From contig JAFWLP010000032.1 of the NCBI GenBank assembly GCA_017511005.1, positions 1 through 64,000 of the forward strand: a DNA stretch of 64,000 bases, given 5' to 3'. The stretch's first letter is position 1; each line of letters begins with the position of its first letter. This DNA is from Clostridiales bacterium (GTDB taxonomy: Bacteria; Bacillota; Clostridia; Saccharofermentanales; Saccharofermentanaceae). The translations under genes and the position numbers were made by a program. The notes under the pieces were generated by a model. That model saw only the letters and a program-made list of their open reading frames with translations, ran no database searches and had not been told where the DNA came from. Of the stretch, positions 54,622-63,552 are shown in pieces.

Positions 54622-55484
54622 TATCCGATTATCCCCTTGAGGTTGTAGAGAATATCGGATGCCACATCGGGCTTGTTCATGGAATAAACGTGAACGTGAG
54701 TAATGCCGTTCGCGATGAGGTCGATTATCTGTTCCGAGGCATAGATTATGCCCGCCTGACGCATGGAGACGGGGTCGTCGCCGAAGCGGTCAACTATTGC
54801 CTTGAAACGCTCGGGAACGCTGGTGCCTGAGAGCTGAACGGAACGCGAGAGCTGTCTTGCGGTCGTGATGGGCATGATGCCCGGAACAACCGGAACGTTG
54901 ATGCCGACATCCTTGACCCTGTAAAGGAAGTTATAGAAGATGTTGTTGTCGAAAAACATCTGAGTGGTAAGGAAATCACAACCGGCATCCACTTTCTCCT
55001 TAAGGAAGTGAATATCGTCTGATTTATGCGCACATTCTATGTGACCCTCGGGATAGCATGCACCGCCGATGCAGATATCCTGATCCAAGGCCCTGATGTC
55101 CTTGATAAGATCCGAGGCATGGACATAATCGTTGCATACTATGCCGTCCTTCGGAAGATCTCCTCTTAATGCCATGACATTATCGATGTTGTTCTCACGG
55201 ATCTGGCGGATCATGTTCCTGACGTGATCTTTTGTCGAAGCGACGCAGGTAAGATGGGGCATGACGGGAACACTGTGAAGGTTCTTGATGTCAGAAGCCA
55301 CTTCTATTGTCAGTTTTGATGTCGAGCCTGCCGCACCGTAGGTGACCGACATGTAAGAAGGACCCAATGCCGCGATCGCACCTGCGGCAGACTTTACGTC
55401 ATTAAGTCCGGTCTCCTGCTTGGGAGGGAATACCTCAAAAGAGATAGTCGGGGTCTTGTCTGCGAGTATTTTGCTTATCTTCAT
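54621..55484 (-). CDS. metF: 5,10-methylenetetrahydrofolate reductase
   Basis: 287 aa flavoprotein that makes 5-methyl-THF, the methyl donor used by MetH. Barrel motifs: FEVFPPKQE near the start, SVTYGAAGS, HLTC and ALRGDLPKDG, then the TQMFFDN block. Normal length for bacterial MetF. GAGGTGAAC ribosome site. First gene of the metF / activation protein / metH operon. No SAM riboswitch or T-box fits in the 98 bp upstream. Confidence 0.96.
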   Translation of the reverse strand: MKISKILADKTPTISFEVFPPKQETGLNDVKSAAGAIAALGPSYMSVTYGAAGSTSKLTIEVASDIKNLHSVPVMPHLTCVASTKDHVRNMIRQIRENNIDNVMALRGDLPKDGIVCNDYVHASDLIKDIRALDQDICIGGACYPEGHIECAHKSDDIHFLKEKVDAGCDFLTTQMFFDNNIFYNFLYRVKDVGINVPVVPGIMPITTARQLSRSVQLSGTSVPERFKAIVDRFGDDPVSMRQAGIIYASEQIIDLIANGITHVHVYSMNKPDVASDILYNLKGIIG

Positions 55485-55518
55485 AATGGTTCACCTCGAA
55501 ATTCGGCATATCTATTCA

Positions 55519-55548
55519 ATTCTACAACAAATCGCCTTCAGTTTTCAC
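55519..55548 (-). promoter_or_regulatory. Putative promoter of the metF operon
   Basis: Minus-strand GTGAAA (55548-55543), 18-bp spacer, TAGAAT (55524-55519), about 35 nt before the metF ATG. Confidence 0.4.
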
Positions 55549-55582
55549 ATTGCTTTGGCAGGAATATGTTTTGCGGGAAAGG

Positions 55583-56320
55583 TCACCCGGCAGGGGCAGC
55601 TGCTTTTTTCGCCGCGTCTTTCCTGTAAAAGACGTACAGAACTATTCCGACAGCAAAATACATGATTATCTGCGCAGTCTCAACCCATGAGATGGTATCG
55701 ACAAAGATCGCGTTCATGTCCAGGAACGTATGGATGATGATGCCTGCAAGAATGCTTTTCGTCTTCACCCTCAGGGCAGCGAACGCAAGACCTATCACCG
55801 CGTTGAAGACCACCTGAAGGAGTACGTACGGCACCGGATCATCACCTGAAAGGTTTATGAGATGGAGAAGTCCGAACAGGATGCTCGAGATGATCACTGC
55901 CTTGCCCTCACTGGTAAAGACCTCTGCCGCACGGAATACCAGACCTCTGAATATCAGTTCCTCCATTATCCCTATGAAGATAACGTCCAGCAGGGCGGGC
56001 AGGAACGGGTCGGTTACAGGAACCATGATGAAATACGGGATTATCATGGAGGCGAGAAAGGCAAGGGGAATGATGTATTTCAGACTGCCCTTGTATGTTC
56101 CCAGGCATATGCCGTACGACGGGGCATCCTTCCTCTGTATTATCGCCATGACCGCGGTCAGTATGAGGGTGATGCCTTCGGCTATGCAGTCGCACCATGG
56201 CTTTGAGAGCCCGGTACCCATGATCAGGCTGCTTATCAGTGTCTTCGCGATCAGATAGAGAAGACATGCGTTTATCGCGAAGATCATTATCCTGCTGACT
56301 TTTACTTTTTCGTTCTCCAT
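55583..56320 (-). CDS. CPBP-family intramembrane metalloprotease
   Basis: 245 aa with about seven helices. The Abi/CPBP motifs are clear: EELIFRG (metal-binding and catalytic Glu), LFGLLHLINL with His, and an HTFLD/FNAVIG pair. Homologues cleave type II CAAX-like or bacteriocin-related substrates within the membrane; bacterial roles are mostly unknown, with links to bacteriocin self-immunity. A single gene upstream of the metF operon on the same strand; the AAG-rich C-terminal tail ends 98 bp before metF. Confidence 0.92.
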   Translation of the reverse strand: MENEKVKVSRIMIFAINACLLYLIAKTLISSLIMGTGLSKPWCDCIAEGITLILTAVMAIIQRKDAPSYGICLGTYKGSLKYIIPLAFLASMIIPYFIMVPVTDPFLPALLDVIFIGIMEELIFRGLVFRAAEVFTSEGKAVIISSILFGLLHLINLSGDDPVPYVLLQVVFNAVIGLAFAALRVKTKSILAGIIIHTFLDMNAIFVDTISWVETAQIIMYFAVGIVLYVFYRKDAAKKAAAPAG

Positions 56321-56548
56321 TTATATTCCTGTACAAAGCTTTGCTCAGTCACTGATATTTTATCAGGAACACCCTGAAGATACAGGTTTAGTTAATCTTC
56401 ATAATAAAATGCAGTGCCTGGGCATAGTTTTTTTATATACAACTGCCGTTCAGAAGTATACCTCAAAAGAAGGCAATAGATTATAATTTCTGCGATCAAA
56501 CATAACTTTGACACATTGGACCAATTGTATATAAGGGAGGCTCATATA

Positions 56549-57613
56549 ATGAAAAGACTGCTTTCGCTTGTCCTTGCGGTAACTGTTGTCTTATCGGTTG
56601 CCACAGGATGCTCAAAAGTCGGCAAGATGAAGGAATATGCGGAGGAATCCGAATATGAATCCATGGTTTCCGTCGGAAAAGAGATCTATGACGAGGTTGT
56701 TCCGTCGATCCCCGTAAAGGACCGTGCCGGAAATGACATAAAGGTTCCTGAGAATGTGGGAAAGATCGTATCAATGGCTCCTTCCACCACACAGGTTCTT
56801 GTTGATCTCGGTTTGGGCGACAAGATCGTCGGAATCGATACCAATTCCGCTACATATGCGGACAAGCTGCCTGAGAATGTTGCGCAGTTTGACATGATGG
56901 CACCTGATAACGAGGCTATCGCCGCGCTCAGCCCTGACATCGTATTCACGTCGGGAATGAGCTCTGTCGGAGGCACTTCGCCCTTCCAGTCACTCGTTGA
57001 CAGCGGTGTCTGTGTGGCTGACATTCCTTCACCGTCATCGATCGAGGGAATCTGTGATGACATAGTATTTATCGGTGCATGCACCGGAAAGGGCAGGGAG
57101 GCTCTCGCTTATGCCAAGGGTCTGGCCATTTTCCTGAATGGTATTGCGGAGATCGGCAAACAGGTCCCTGCGGATCAGTCCAGAAAAGTACTCGTCATGA
57201 TGAACGTTCCCTCCGCAGAGTATCCCACGGTCTATACGTTCGGTAAGGGAACCTACATGAATGAGATGCTCGAGATCATCGGCGCAAAGAATGCTTTCGG
57301 AGATAAGGAGGGCTGGCTCTCCGTATCGGTAGAGGAAGTGCTTGCCGCAAACCCTGATGTCATCCTCATGGATTGCAACTGGATGCCCGATGCTGCAGAC
57401 CAGGTCAAGGCTCTCGCAGGATGGGAGAACGTAAATGCAGTTAAGAACGGTGATGTCTATGCGGTTGATGAGGATCTCTGCTCACGCCCCAATCACCATA
57501 TCTCCGAAGCAACACTGGAATGGGCAAGACTGATCTATGCCGATCAGTATTCAAGCTACAAGCAGTCATTCGAAGATATAAAGAATGATCTCTGGCAGCA
57601 GATCGTAGGATAA
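56549..57613 (+). CDS. ABC importer substrate-binding lipoprotein (BtuF/FecB type)
   Basis: 354 aa. Lipoprotein signal with VATGC lipobox (Cys about residue 22), an acidic/Glu-rich spacer, then a class III periplasmic-binding fold: VSMAPSTTQVLVDLGLGDKIVG (entry motif), SPDIVFTSG, and the C-terminal GWENVNAVKNGDVYAVD block. These are typical for siderophore, heme or cobalamin binding. ATG at 56549 with AAGGGAGG about 8 nt upstream is chosen over an upstream in-frame ATG. The permease and ATPase follow directly. No cobalamin riboswitch is seen upstream; the 228-bp region holds a lone TATAAT (56482-56487). Confidence 0.92.
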   Translation: MKRLLSLVLAVTVVLSVATGCSKVGKMKEYAEESEYESMVSVGKEIYDEVVPSIPVKDRAGNDIKVPENVGKIVSMAPSTTQVLVDLGLGDKIVGIDTNSATYADKLPENVAQFDMMAPDNEAIAALSPDIVFTSGMSSVGGTSPFQSLVDSGVCVADIPSPSSIEGICDDIVFIGACTGKGREALAYAKGLAIFLNGIAEIGKQVPADQSRKVLVMMNVPSAEYPTVYTFGKGTYMNEMLEIIGAKNAFGDKEGWLSVSVEEVLAANPDVILMDCNWMPDAADQVKALAGWENVNAVKNGDVYAVDEDLCSRPNHHISEATLEWARLIYADQYSSYKQSFEDIKNDLWQQIVG

Positions 57614-57626
57614 TAATACGGGATAA

Positions 57627-58667
57627 ATGAACATGACCAAAAAGAGCACGGGACTTAAGATAGCATTATCGGCAGTCCTGTGCCTTTTTATTCTTGTCAT
57701 CGCCATCAGGGCGGGAAGCGTATACATATCGCTCAGGGATCTGCTCGGGATAATCGGAGGTCACATTACGGGCAGAGGGACTCCCGCGGATATCGATCCG
57801 ATGATGGATTCGATCTTCTGGACGATCAGGATGCCCAGGGCGGTCATGGCTTTCCTTGTCGGGGGAGCGCTTTCGGTAAGCGGTGCCTGCATGCAGGCCC
57901 TGCTTCAGAATCCTCTGGCATCCTCATACACTCTGGGTGTCTCTTCAGGCGCATCTCTGGGTGCTGCGATCGTTCTGATACTCAATATCTCCATACCGGT
58001 TCTTGCCGGCTTCATGCTTCCTTTTGCGGGATTTGTTTTCGGACTCGCCACGGTCATAATCGCGATCCTTCTTGCGTCTTCGATCGACAGGAACGTATCG
58101 AGCGCGACGGTGGTCCTGATAGGCATGATCCTGTCGCTCTTCGTAAACGGCATGATGAACCTTCTGTCGACACTTAATGCCGATCACTCAAAGCAGCTTA
58201 TCCTTTGGATGATGGGTTCGTTCTCTGCAAGAGGCTGGAAGCACTGCGCGATCCTCTTTCCGGTGTGCATAGCGGGCTTTGTCTGTCTTATGCTGATGTC
58301 GCGAAAACTGGACATCATGAGCTTCGGCGACCTCCAGGCGAGGGCAATGGGAGTTGACGCGAAGAAGACCAAGATAATCGCGATCCTGATCTGCTCGCTC
58401 CTCACCGGCGTATCCGTTGCGTTCACCGGCGTTATCGGTTTTGTTGATCTTGCCGCACCACACGTCGTAAGGAAGATCTTCGGTCCGTCACACAGGCTCG
58501 TGCTGCCGATGTCGTTCATCTACGGCGGTGCCTTCATGGCACTCTGCGATCTTGTATCAAGGACCCTGCTGTCTCCCCGCGAGATACCTGTAGGCGCAGT
58601 AACCGCGCTTATCGGGGCACCTTTCTTCGCGTATGTTTTCTTCGCTTCAAGGAGGAAACACATATGA
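57627..58667 (+). CDS. FecCD-type ABC permease
   Basis: 346 aa, ten predicted helices, with family blocks RMPRAVMAFLVGGALSVSGA, LGVSSGASLGA and GVIGFVDLAAPHVVR. It forms a homodimeric channel of a BtuC/FhuB-like importer. It starts 13 bp after the binding protein and overlaps the ATPase by 4 nt (ATGA). Proximity to a cobalamin-dependent methionine synthase makes cobalamin a likely substrate, with ferric siderophores the main alternative. Confidence 0.94.
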   Translation: MNMTKKSTGLKIALSAVLCLFILVIAIRAGSVYISLRDLLGIIGGHITGRGTPADIDPMMDSIFWTIRMPRAVMAFLVGGALSVSGACMQALLQNPLASSYTLGVSSGASLGAAIVLILNISIPVLAGFMLPFAGFVFGLATVIIAILLASSIDRNVSSATVVLIGMILSLFVNGMMNLLSTLNADHSKQLILWMMGSFSARGWKHCAILFPVCIAGFVCLMLMSRKLDIMSFGDLQARAMGVDAKKTKIIAILICSLLTGVSVAFTGVIGFVDLAAPHVVRKIFGPSHRLVLPMSFIYGGAFMALCDLVSRTLLSPREIPVGAVTALIGAPFFAYVFFASRRKHI

Positions 58668-59422
58668 TCCTGACCGTAAAGAACATGACTGCCTGCTATG
58701 GCAGGACGGAAATACTGAAGGACATCAGCCTGGAGATCAGGTCAGGCGAGAAGGTGTTCATCGGCGGTGCCAACGGTTCCGGAAAGACTACGCTGCTCCG
58801 TGTTCTTGCCGGGATAATCCCGCACAGGGGAGAAGTGCTCATCAACGGTTCGGACGTCTCTGCAATGAAGAGAAAAGCCGTTGCGGGCTTAATTGCCCTG
58901 ATGCCACAGACCAGCGAGATGTATTTCCCGTACACTGTATATGAGACCGTGCTGCTGGGAACATATGCTTCTTCGGGAAATCCGTTTTTCGGAAGTAATG
59001 CGAAAGACGCGGAATATGCGGTCAGATGCATGAAAGACTGCGGAGTATATGATCTCAGGGACAGACATCTTGATGAACTCTCGGGAGGACAGCTCCAGCG
59101 CGTTCTTCTCGCAAGGACTTTTGCGCAGAAGGCGCCGTTCCTTTTCCTCGATGAGCCGGGCAACAACCTCGACATCAAGTACAGGGCTGAACTCTGTGAC
59201 AGGCTCAATGACTGGACCTGCGCGCAGACCGGAGGTACCGACAACACTCTCGTCGCCGTTTTCCACGATCTTGAGCAGGCGAGAAGATGCTGCAGGAGAG
59301 CCGTCATGCTAAAGGACGGGCGGATAGTCTTCGACGGTGACATAAATGAAGCCCTGACCCGCGATATGCTCCTGAAAGTATACGATTACGACGTCTCCTC
59401 ATATATTATGGACAAGAGTTGA
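58664..59422 (+). CDS. ABC importer ATPase (BtuD/FecE type)
   Basis: 252 aa. Walker A GANGSGKTT near residue 37, signature LSGGQLQRVLLARTF near 142, Walker B FLFLDEPGNNLD near 164, and H-loop in AVFHDLEQ. Overlaps the permease stop by 4 nt. Powers the import of the substrate captured by the lipoprotein two genes upstream. Confidence 0.95.
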   Translation: MILTVKNMTACYGRTEILKDISLEIRSGEKVFIGGANGSGKTTLLRVLAGIIPHRGEVLINGSDVSAMKRKAVAGLIALMPQTSEMYFPYTVYETVLLGTYASSGNPFFGSNAKDAEYAVRCMKDCGVYDLRDRHLDELSGGQLQRVLLARTFAQKAPFLFLDEPGNNLDIKYRAELCDRLNDWTCAQTGGTDNTLVAVFHDLEQARRCCRRAVMLKDGRIVFDGDINEALTRDMLLKVYDYDVSSYIMDKS

Positions 59423-59528
59423 GCTGAATAGTCTTTAACTGTTGTTTCAAATGTCATAGTGTAATATTTGCCGAAAACTTACTATAATCTATCTTAGTGA
59501 ATACTCATTTCGGGAGGGCAGCAGGACG

Positions 59529-60626
59529 ATGGGTAAATCCAAGTCGAAGAAGAGGACTTTCAAGAAGTTTCTGGCAGATAAGGATATAGAGATATCACTT
59601 AAGAAATATTTTGTTGACGCAATGGGAGGAATGGCCCAGGGTCTGTTCGCTTCGCTTCTGGTGGGAACGATCCTTTCAACATTGGCCAAATATCTCGGAA
59701 TGGTCGATAACGGCTTTGTAAAGGTCGTTGCCGACTTTATCGCACAGGCAGGTTCTCTTGCATCCGCGGCAACGGGTGCCGCGATCGGTGTCGGAATAGC
59801 TGCCGCGCTTAAGGCACCCATGCTCGTAATGGCATGTGCCGCAGGCGTTGGATTCTTCGCGAATTCATACCCCGGAGATCCATATGCGGCAGGTCCGCTG
59901 GGCGTGTTCATCGCCGTTATCTTTGCCGTTGAATTCGGCAAGATGGTCTCCAAAGAGACCAAGGTGGATATCCTTGTTACTCCTCTCGTTACCATCGGCG
60001 TCGGACTCCTTGTGGCTTTCCTGACGGGTCCCGGAATCGCAGTCGCAATGAACTGGCTCGGAACATTCATTAACAACGCAACACAGCTTCACCCGTTCGC
60101 AATGGGAATCGTCATCTCCGTTGTGGTCGGTATCATCCTTACGTTACCCATCTCGTCTGCGGCTATCTGCGCTTCGATAGGTATCGCGGGTATCGCCGGC
60201 GGTGCTGCTCTGGCCGGATGCTGCGCCCAGATGGTGGGATTTGCGGTTGCTTCCTACAGAGAGAATAAGTGGGGCGGAATAGTATCACAGGGCCTCGGAA
60301 CATCGATGCTCCAGATGCCCAACATAGTAATGCATCCCCAGATCTGGATCCCTGCAACACTTGCTGCAGCGATCACGGGTCCTCTTGCAACAATGGTATT
60401 CAAGCTTGAGTGCAACGGTGTATCCGCAGGTATGGGTACATGCGGTCTTGTCGGACCCATCGGTTGCTTCTCCGCAATGTCGGATTCAGGCACACTGTCG
60501 CCAATGGCCTGGATCGGAATGGCAGTGGTATGCATCATCGCCCCTGCAATCCTCTCACTGCTTTTCAGCGAGATCATGCGCAAGATCGGATGGATCAAAT
60601 TCGGATACATGAAGCTTCAGAACTGA
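59529..60626 (+). CDS. PTS EIIC-like / PfoR-type membrane protein
   Basis: 365 aa with about ten helices. It matches the EIIC_2/PfoR group: AMGGMAQGLFASLLVGTIL near the N-terminus, GxxFxNSYPGDPYAAGPLGVF, LPISSAAICASIGIAG and a C-terminal SAMSDSGTLSPM block. PfoR was named as a regulator of perfringolysin; the group otherwise looks like stand-alone sugar or ion permeases. No EIIA or EIIB is nearby. GGGAGG lies upstream of the ATG. The sugar ABC ATPase starts 25 bp downstream, so joint transcription is likely. Confidence 0.82.
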   Translation: MGKSKSKKRTFKKFLADKDIEISLKKYFVDAMGGMAQGLFASLLVGTILSTLAKYLGMVDNGFVKVVADFIAQAGSLASAATGAAIGVGIAAALKAPMLVMACAAGVGFFANSYPGDPYAAGPLGVFIAVIFAVEFGKMVSKETKVDILVTPLVTIGVGLLVAFLTGPGIAVAMNWLGTFINNATQLHPFAMGIVISVVVGIILTLPISSAAICASIGIAGIAGGAALAGCCAQMVGFAVASYRENKWGGIVSQGLGTSMLQMPNIVMHPQIWIPATLAAAITGPLATMVFKLECNGVSAGMGTCGLVGPIGCFSAMSDSGTLSPMAWIGMAVVCIIAPAILSLLFSEIMRKIGWIKFGYMKLQN

Positions 60627-60651
60627 AGATCTAACACAACAGAGGTTTAAA

Positions 60652-61746
60652 ATGGACGTCAGACTCGAGCACCTTACAAAGGTTTTTCCCGCCAGAGACA
60701 AAAAGGGCAGTGAAGTCATTGCCGTCAATGATTTTGATTTCACCATACCCGAAGGCAAACTGATAGGCCTTCTCGGACCTTCGGGCTGCGGAAAGAGCAC
60801 GATGCTCTATATGATATGCGGCCTCGAGAATCCGACTTCGGGAAAGATCTATTTCGGTGATGAGGACGTCACGGACATTCCTTCGGAGAAACGCGGAGTC
60901 GGATTGGTTTTCCAGAACTATGCGCTTTATCCGCATCTCACCGTAAGACAGAATATTACGTTCCCTCTTGAGAATCTTAAGGGTGCGGAGAAGCTTACAA
61001 AAGAAGAGCGTAACCGCAAAGCCCTGGAGGCAGCAAAACTCGTCCAGATCGACGGTCTGATGGACCGTAAACCCGGCGAGATGAGCGGCGGCCAGCAGCA
61101 GAGAGTTGCCATTGCAAGAGCTCTGGTCAAGATGCCGAAGGTGCTCCTTATGGATGAGCCCTTATCCAATCTCGACGCAAGATTAAGACTTCAGACAAGG
61201 GAAGAGATCAGACGCATCCAGAAGGCGACCGGGATCACAACTATATTTGTTACGCACGATCAGGAAGAGGCCATGAGCATATCCGACATGATCGTTGTCA
61301 TGAAGGACGGCATCTTCCAGCAGATGGATGAGCCTCAGAAGGTATATGACGATCCCGTAAATCTTTTCGTTGCCAAGTTCCTGGGCACTCCGGCCATCAA
61401 TGTTTTCGAGGCTGACGTGAAGGATAAAAAGCTCTATATCGGTGAGGACATGGTCATGGATAAGGTCAACGTCAAGGACGGACCGGTATGGTGCGGCATA
61501 AGGCCTGAGGGCTTTATCCTTGATGAGAACGGAGCGCTCCATTGCAGTCTCACAGGGGTGGACGTCATGGGACGCGACACGAGCATCGTTTCCACCAATC
61601 CCAAGATGACGGGTCTTTCCGTACGCTCGATCATCAGCGCTGAAGATCTTAAGCTTACTTCCAAAGATTCCGTCAGATTCAATATCAGGAGATCCAAGAC
61701 GCTTTTGTTTGACAAAGAATCCGAGGCAAGGATCTATTATGACTAA
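60652..61746 (+). CDS. Carbohydrate ABC importer ATPase (MsmK/UgpC/MalK type)
   Basis: 364 aa. Walker A GPSGCGKST near residue 43, signature MSGGQQQRVAIARA near 143, Walker B LLMDEPLSNLDARLR, then the C-terminal OB/TOBE domain (about 240-364) typical for sugar ABC ATPases, which may share between systems. Encoded immediately upstream of both permeases instead of elsewhere, which suggests a dedicated ATPase. Its end overlaps the next gene by 8 nt. Confidence 0.94.
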   Translation: MDVRLEHLTKVFPARDKKGSEVIAVNDFDFTIPEGKLIGLLGPSGCGKSTMLYMICGLENPTSGKIYFGDEDVTDIPSEKRGVGLVFQNYALYPHLTVRQNITFPLENLKGAEKLTKEERNRKALEAAKLVQIDGLMDRKPGEMSGGQQQRVAIARALVKMPKVLLMDEPLSNLDARLRLQTREEIRRIQKATGITTIFVTHDQEEAMSISDMIVVMKDGIFQQMDEPQKVYDDPVNLFVAKFLGTPAINVFEADVKDKKLYIGEDMVMDKVNVKDGPVWCGIRPEGFILDENGALHCSLTGVDVMGRDTSIVSTNPKMTGLSVRSIISAEDLKLTSKDSVRFNIRRSKTLLFDKESEARIYYD

Positions 61747-62659
61747 GAGCGGCGTCAGGAAAGAAGGAATAAAAGGCACGCTTACCGGGTGGCTCTATCT
61801 GGCGCCTGCGCTTGCCTTCCTGATCTTTTTTATGGTCTATCCTCTGATCGACGTGTTCATCTATTCCTTTGAGGAAGGTTATAATTCAGCGTCACAGACG
61901 TATTTCGGCATCGGCGGGTACAATTACTCGTACGTGCTGAGGGATCCTTACTTCCTTCAGGCCGTGAAGAACACGTTCATACTCGTTATCTTTACGGTAC
62001 CCGTATCCACGGTCCTGTCACTTCTCATAGCGCTTGCACTGAATTCCATAGAGAAACTGAAAAAGCTTTTCCAGACGGTCTATTTCCTTCCGTATGTAAC
62101 GAATACCCTTGCGGTAGGGCTGGTGTTCATGATCCTTTTCCGCAAGACTCCTTATACGGACGGTCTGATCAATCTTCTGATAAAGGCATTCGGCATGTCG
62201 CCGGTCGATTTCATCGAAGGTCCTTACTGGGCCAAGATGTTCGTTCTCTGCGTCTATGTCATATGGATAGTCATGCCGTTTAAGATACTGATACTTACGA
62301 GCGCGCTTGCGTCAGTCAATCCGGTCTATTACAAGGCAGCGAGGATCGACGGCGCATCGAAGCCGCGCATGTTCTTTAAGATCACTTTGCCGATGATATC
62401 GCCGATGATCTTCTATCTTGTAATTACCGGATTCATCGGTGCGTTCAAGGCTTACAGCGATGCCGTTGCCATATTCGGTGTCGATCTCAACGCCGCGGGC
62501 ATGAACACCATGGTCGGTTATGTATATGACATGCTCTACGGTGACGGAGGCGGATATCCTTCATATGCATCCGCAGCTGCGATAATACTGTTTGCCATCG
62601 TTCTTACCATTACTGTCATCAACCTGATAGTAAGCAAAAGAACCGCGCCTAAAGGTTAA
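61739..62659 (+). CDS. Sugar ABC permease, MalF/UgpA type
   Basis: 306 aa, six helices with the family EAA-like loop (YYKAARIDGASKPRMFFKITLP). ATG at 61739 inside the end of the ATPase is chosen over a TTG 30 nt upstream; AAGGAT lies before it. Together with the next permease it forms a MalFG-type heterodimer. Substrate not evident; oligosaccharide or glycerol phosphate are typical for this clade. Confidence 0.93.
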   Translation: MTKSGVRKEGIKGTLTGWLYLAPALAFLIFFMVYPLIDVFIYSFEEGYNSASQTYFGIGGYNYSYVLRDPYFLQAVKNTFILVIFTVPVSTVLSLLIALALNSIEKLKKLFQTVYFLPYVTNTLAVGLVFMILFRKTPYTDGLINLLIKAFGMSPVDFIEGPYWAKMFVLCVYVIWIVMPFKILILTSALASVNPVYYKAARIDGASKPRMFFKITLPMISPMIFYLVITGFIGAFKAYSDAVAIFGVDLNAAGMNTMVGYVYDMLYGDGGGYPSYASAAAIILFAIVLTITVINLIVSKRTAPKG

Positions 62660-62676
62660 GGAAGGAGGGGAGATTT

Positions 62677-63552
62677 TTGTCTAAGAGCCGCGAGATAATC
62701 AGACTTGAAAGAAACGCCAGGACGAAGAATGCCGTATTCAAGACGGTCATTTATGTCTTCCTTGCTTTCTGGGCACTGGTGGTATTGTTTCCTTTCTACT
62801 GGATGCTCCTGTCATCGGTCAAGAGTTATGCCAGCTACATGAGCGAGCGGCTTCCGAAGTTCTATGCCACGGAGCCGACTTTTGAGAACTACATCAACGC
62901 TTTTACCCAGGTGCCTTTGGCAAAGTATTTCCTTAATACGATCATTTACACGGTGATCACGACGGCACTCATGATGATAGTGATAGTCTTTTCCGCTTAC
63001 GCATTCGCAAGGCTTGACTTCAAGGGCAAGTCGCTGCTGTTCGTAGGTTTTCTCGCTCTTATGATGATCCCCAACGAACTTGTCATCATCACCAATTTCG
63101 TCACCATCACGAACATGAACCTAAGAAATACTTTCACGGGTCTCATCCTTCCGTCAGTAACATCGGTGTTCTATATCTATCTTCTGAAAGAGAATTTCGA
63201 ACAGGTGCCTGACGAGCTTTATTATGCGGCGAAAGTCGACGGCACGTCTGACCTCAAATACCTGTTCAAGGTAATGATACCGGTATGCCGTCCGACGATC
63301 ATCACGGTCATCATCCTTAAGGTGATCGAGTGCTGGAACTCATACGTATGGCCGAGACTCATTACTGATGATGCCAACTATTTCCTCGTAAGCAACGGTA
63401 TCCAGGAGATACGCGAAAACGGCTTCGGCAGAGACAACATCCCTGCCATGATGGCTGCCGTCGTCGCAGTATCCCTGCCGCTTATAATCCTTTTCCTCGT
63501 ATTCCGCAACAAGATCATGGAAGGCGTATCAAGGGGAGGAACAAAGGGATGA
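62677..63552 (+). CDS. Sugar ABC permease, MalG/UgpE type
   Basis: 291 aa, six helices with the EAA loop (YYAAKVDGTSDLKYLFKVMIPV). A TTG start with GGAGGGG about 6 nt upstream. The N-terminal FYWMLLSSVKS block marks the MalG side of the pair. Its stop overlaps the binding protein ATG by 4 nt. Confidence 0.94.
   Translation: MSKSREIIRLERNARTKNAVFKTVIYVFLAFWALVVLFPFYWMLLSSVKSYASYMSERLPKFYATEPTFENYINAFTQVPLAKYFLNTIIYTVITTALMMIVIVFSAYAFARLDFKGKSLLFVGFLALMMIPNELVIITNFVTITNMNLRNTFTGLILPSVTSVFYIYLLKENFEQVPDELYYAAKVDGTSDLKYLFKVMIPVCRPTIITVIILKVIECWNSYVWPRLITDDANYFLVSNGIQEIRENGFGRDNIPAMMAAVVAVSLPLIILFLVFRNKIMEGVSRGGTKG

Noticed and set aside
55485..55582. SAM riboswitch or T-box before metF
   Set aside because: Only 98 bp are available and no S-box or T-box words are seen.
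56508..56540. TTGACA followed by TATATAAG as the promoter of the BtuF-like gene
   Set aside because: The -10 would overlap the ribosome binding site, leaving no leader for it.
56321..56548. Cobalamin riboswitch before the BtuFCD-like operon
   Set aside because: The conserved B12-box words are not visible; the region is AT-rich and short.
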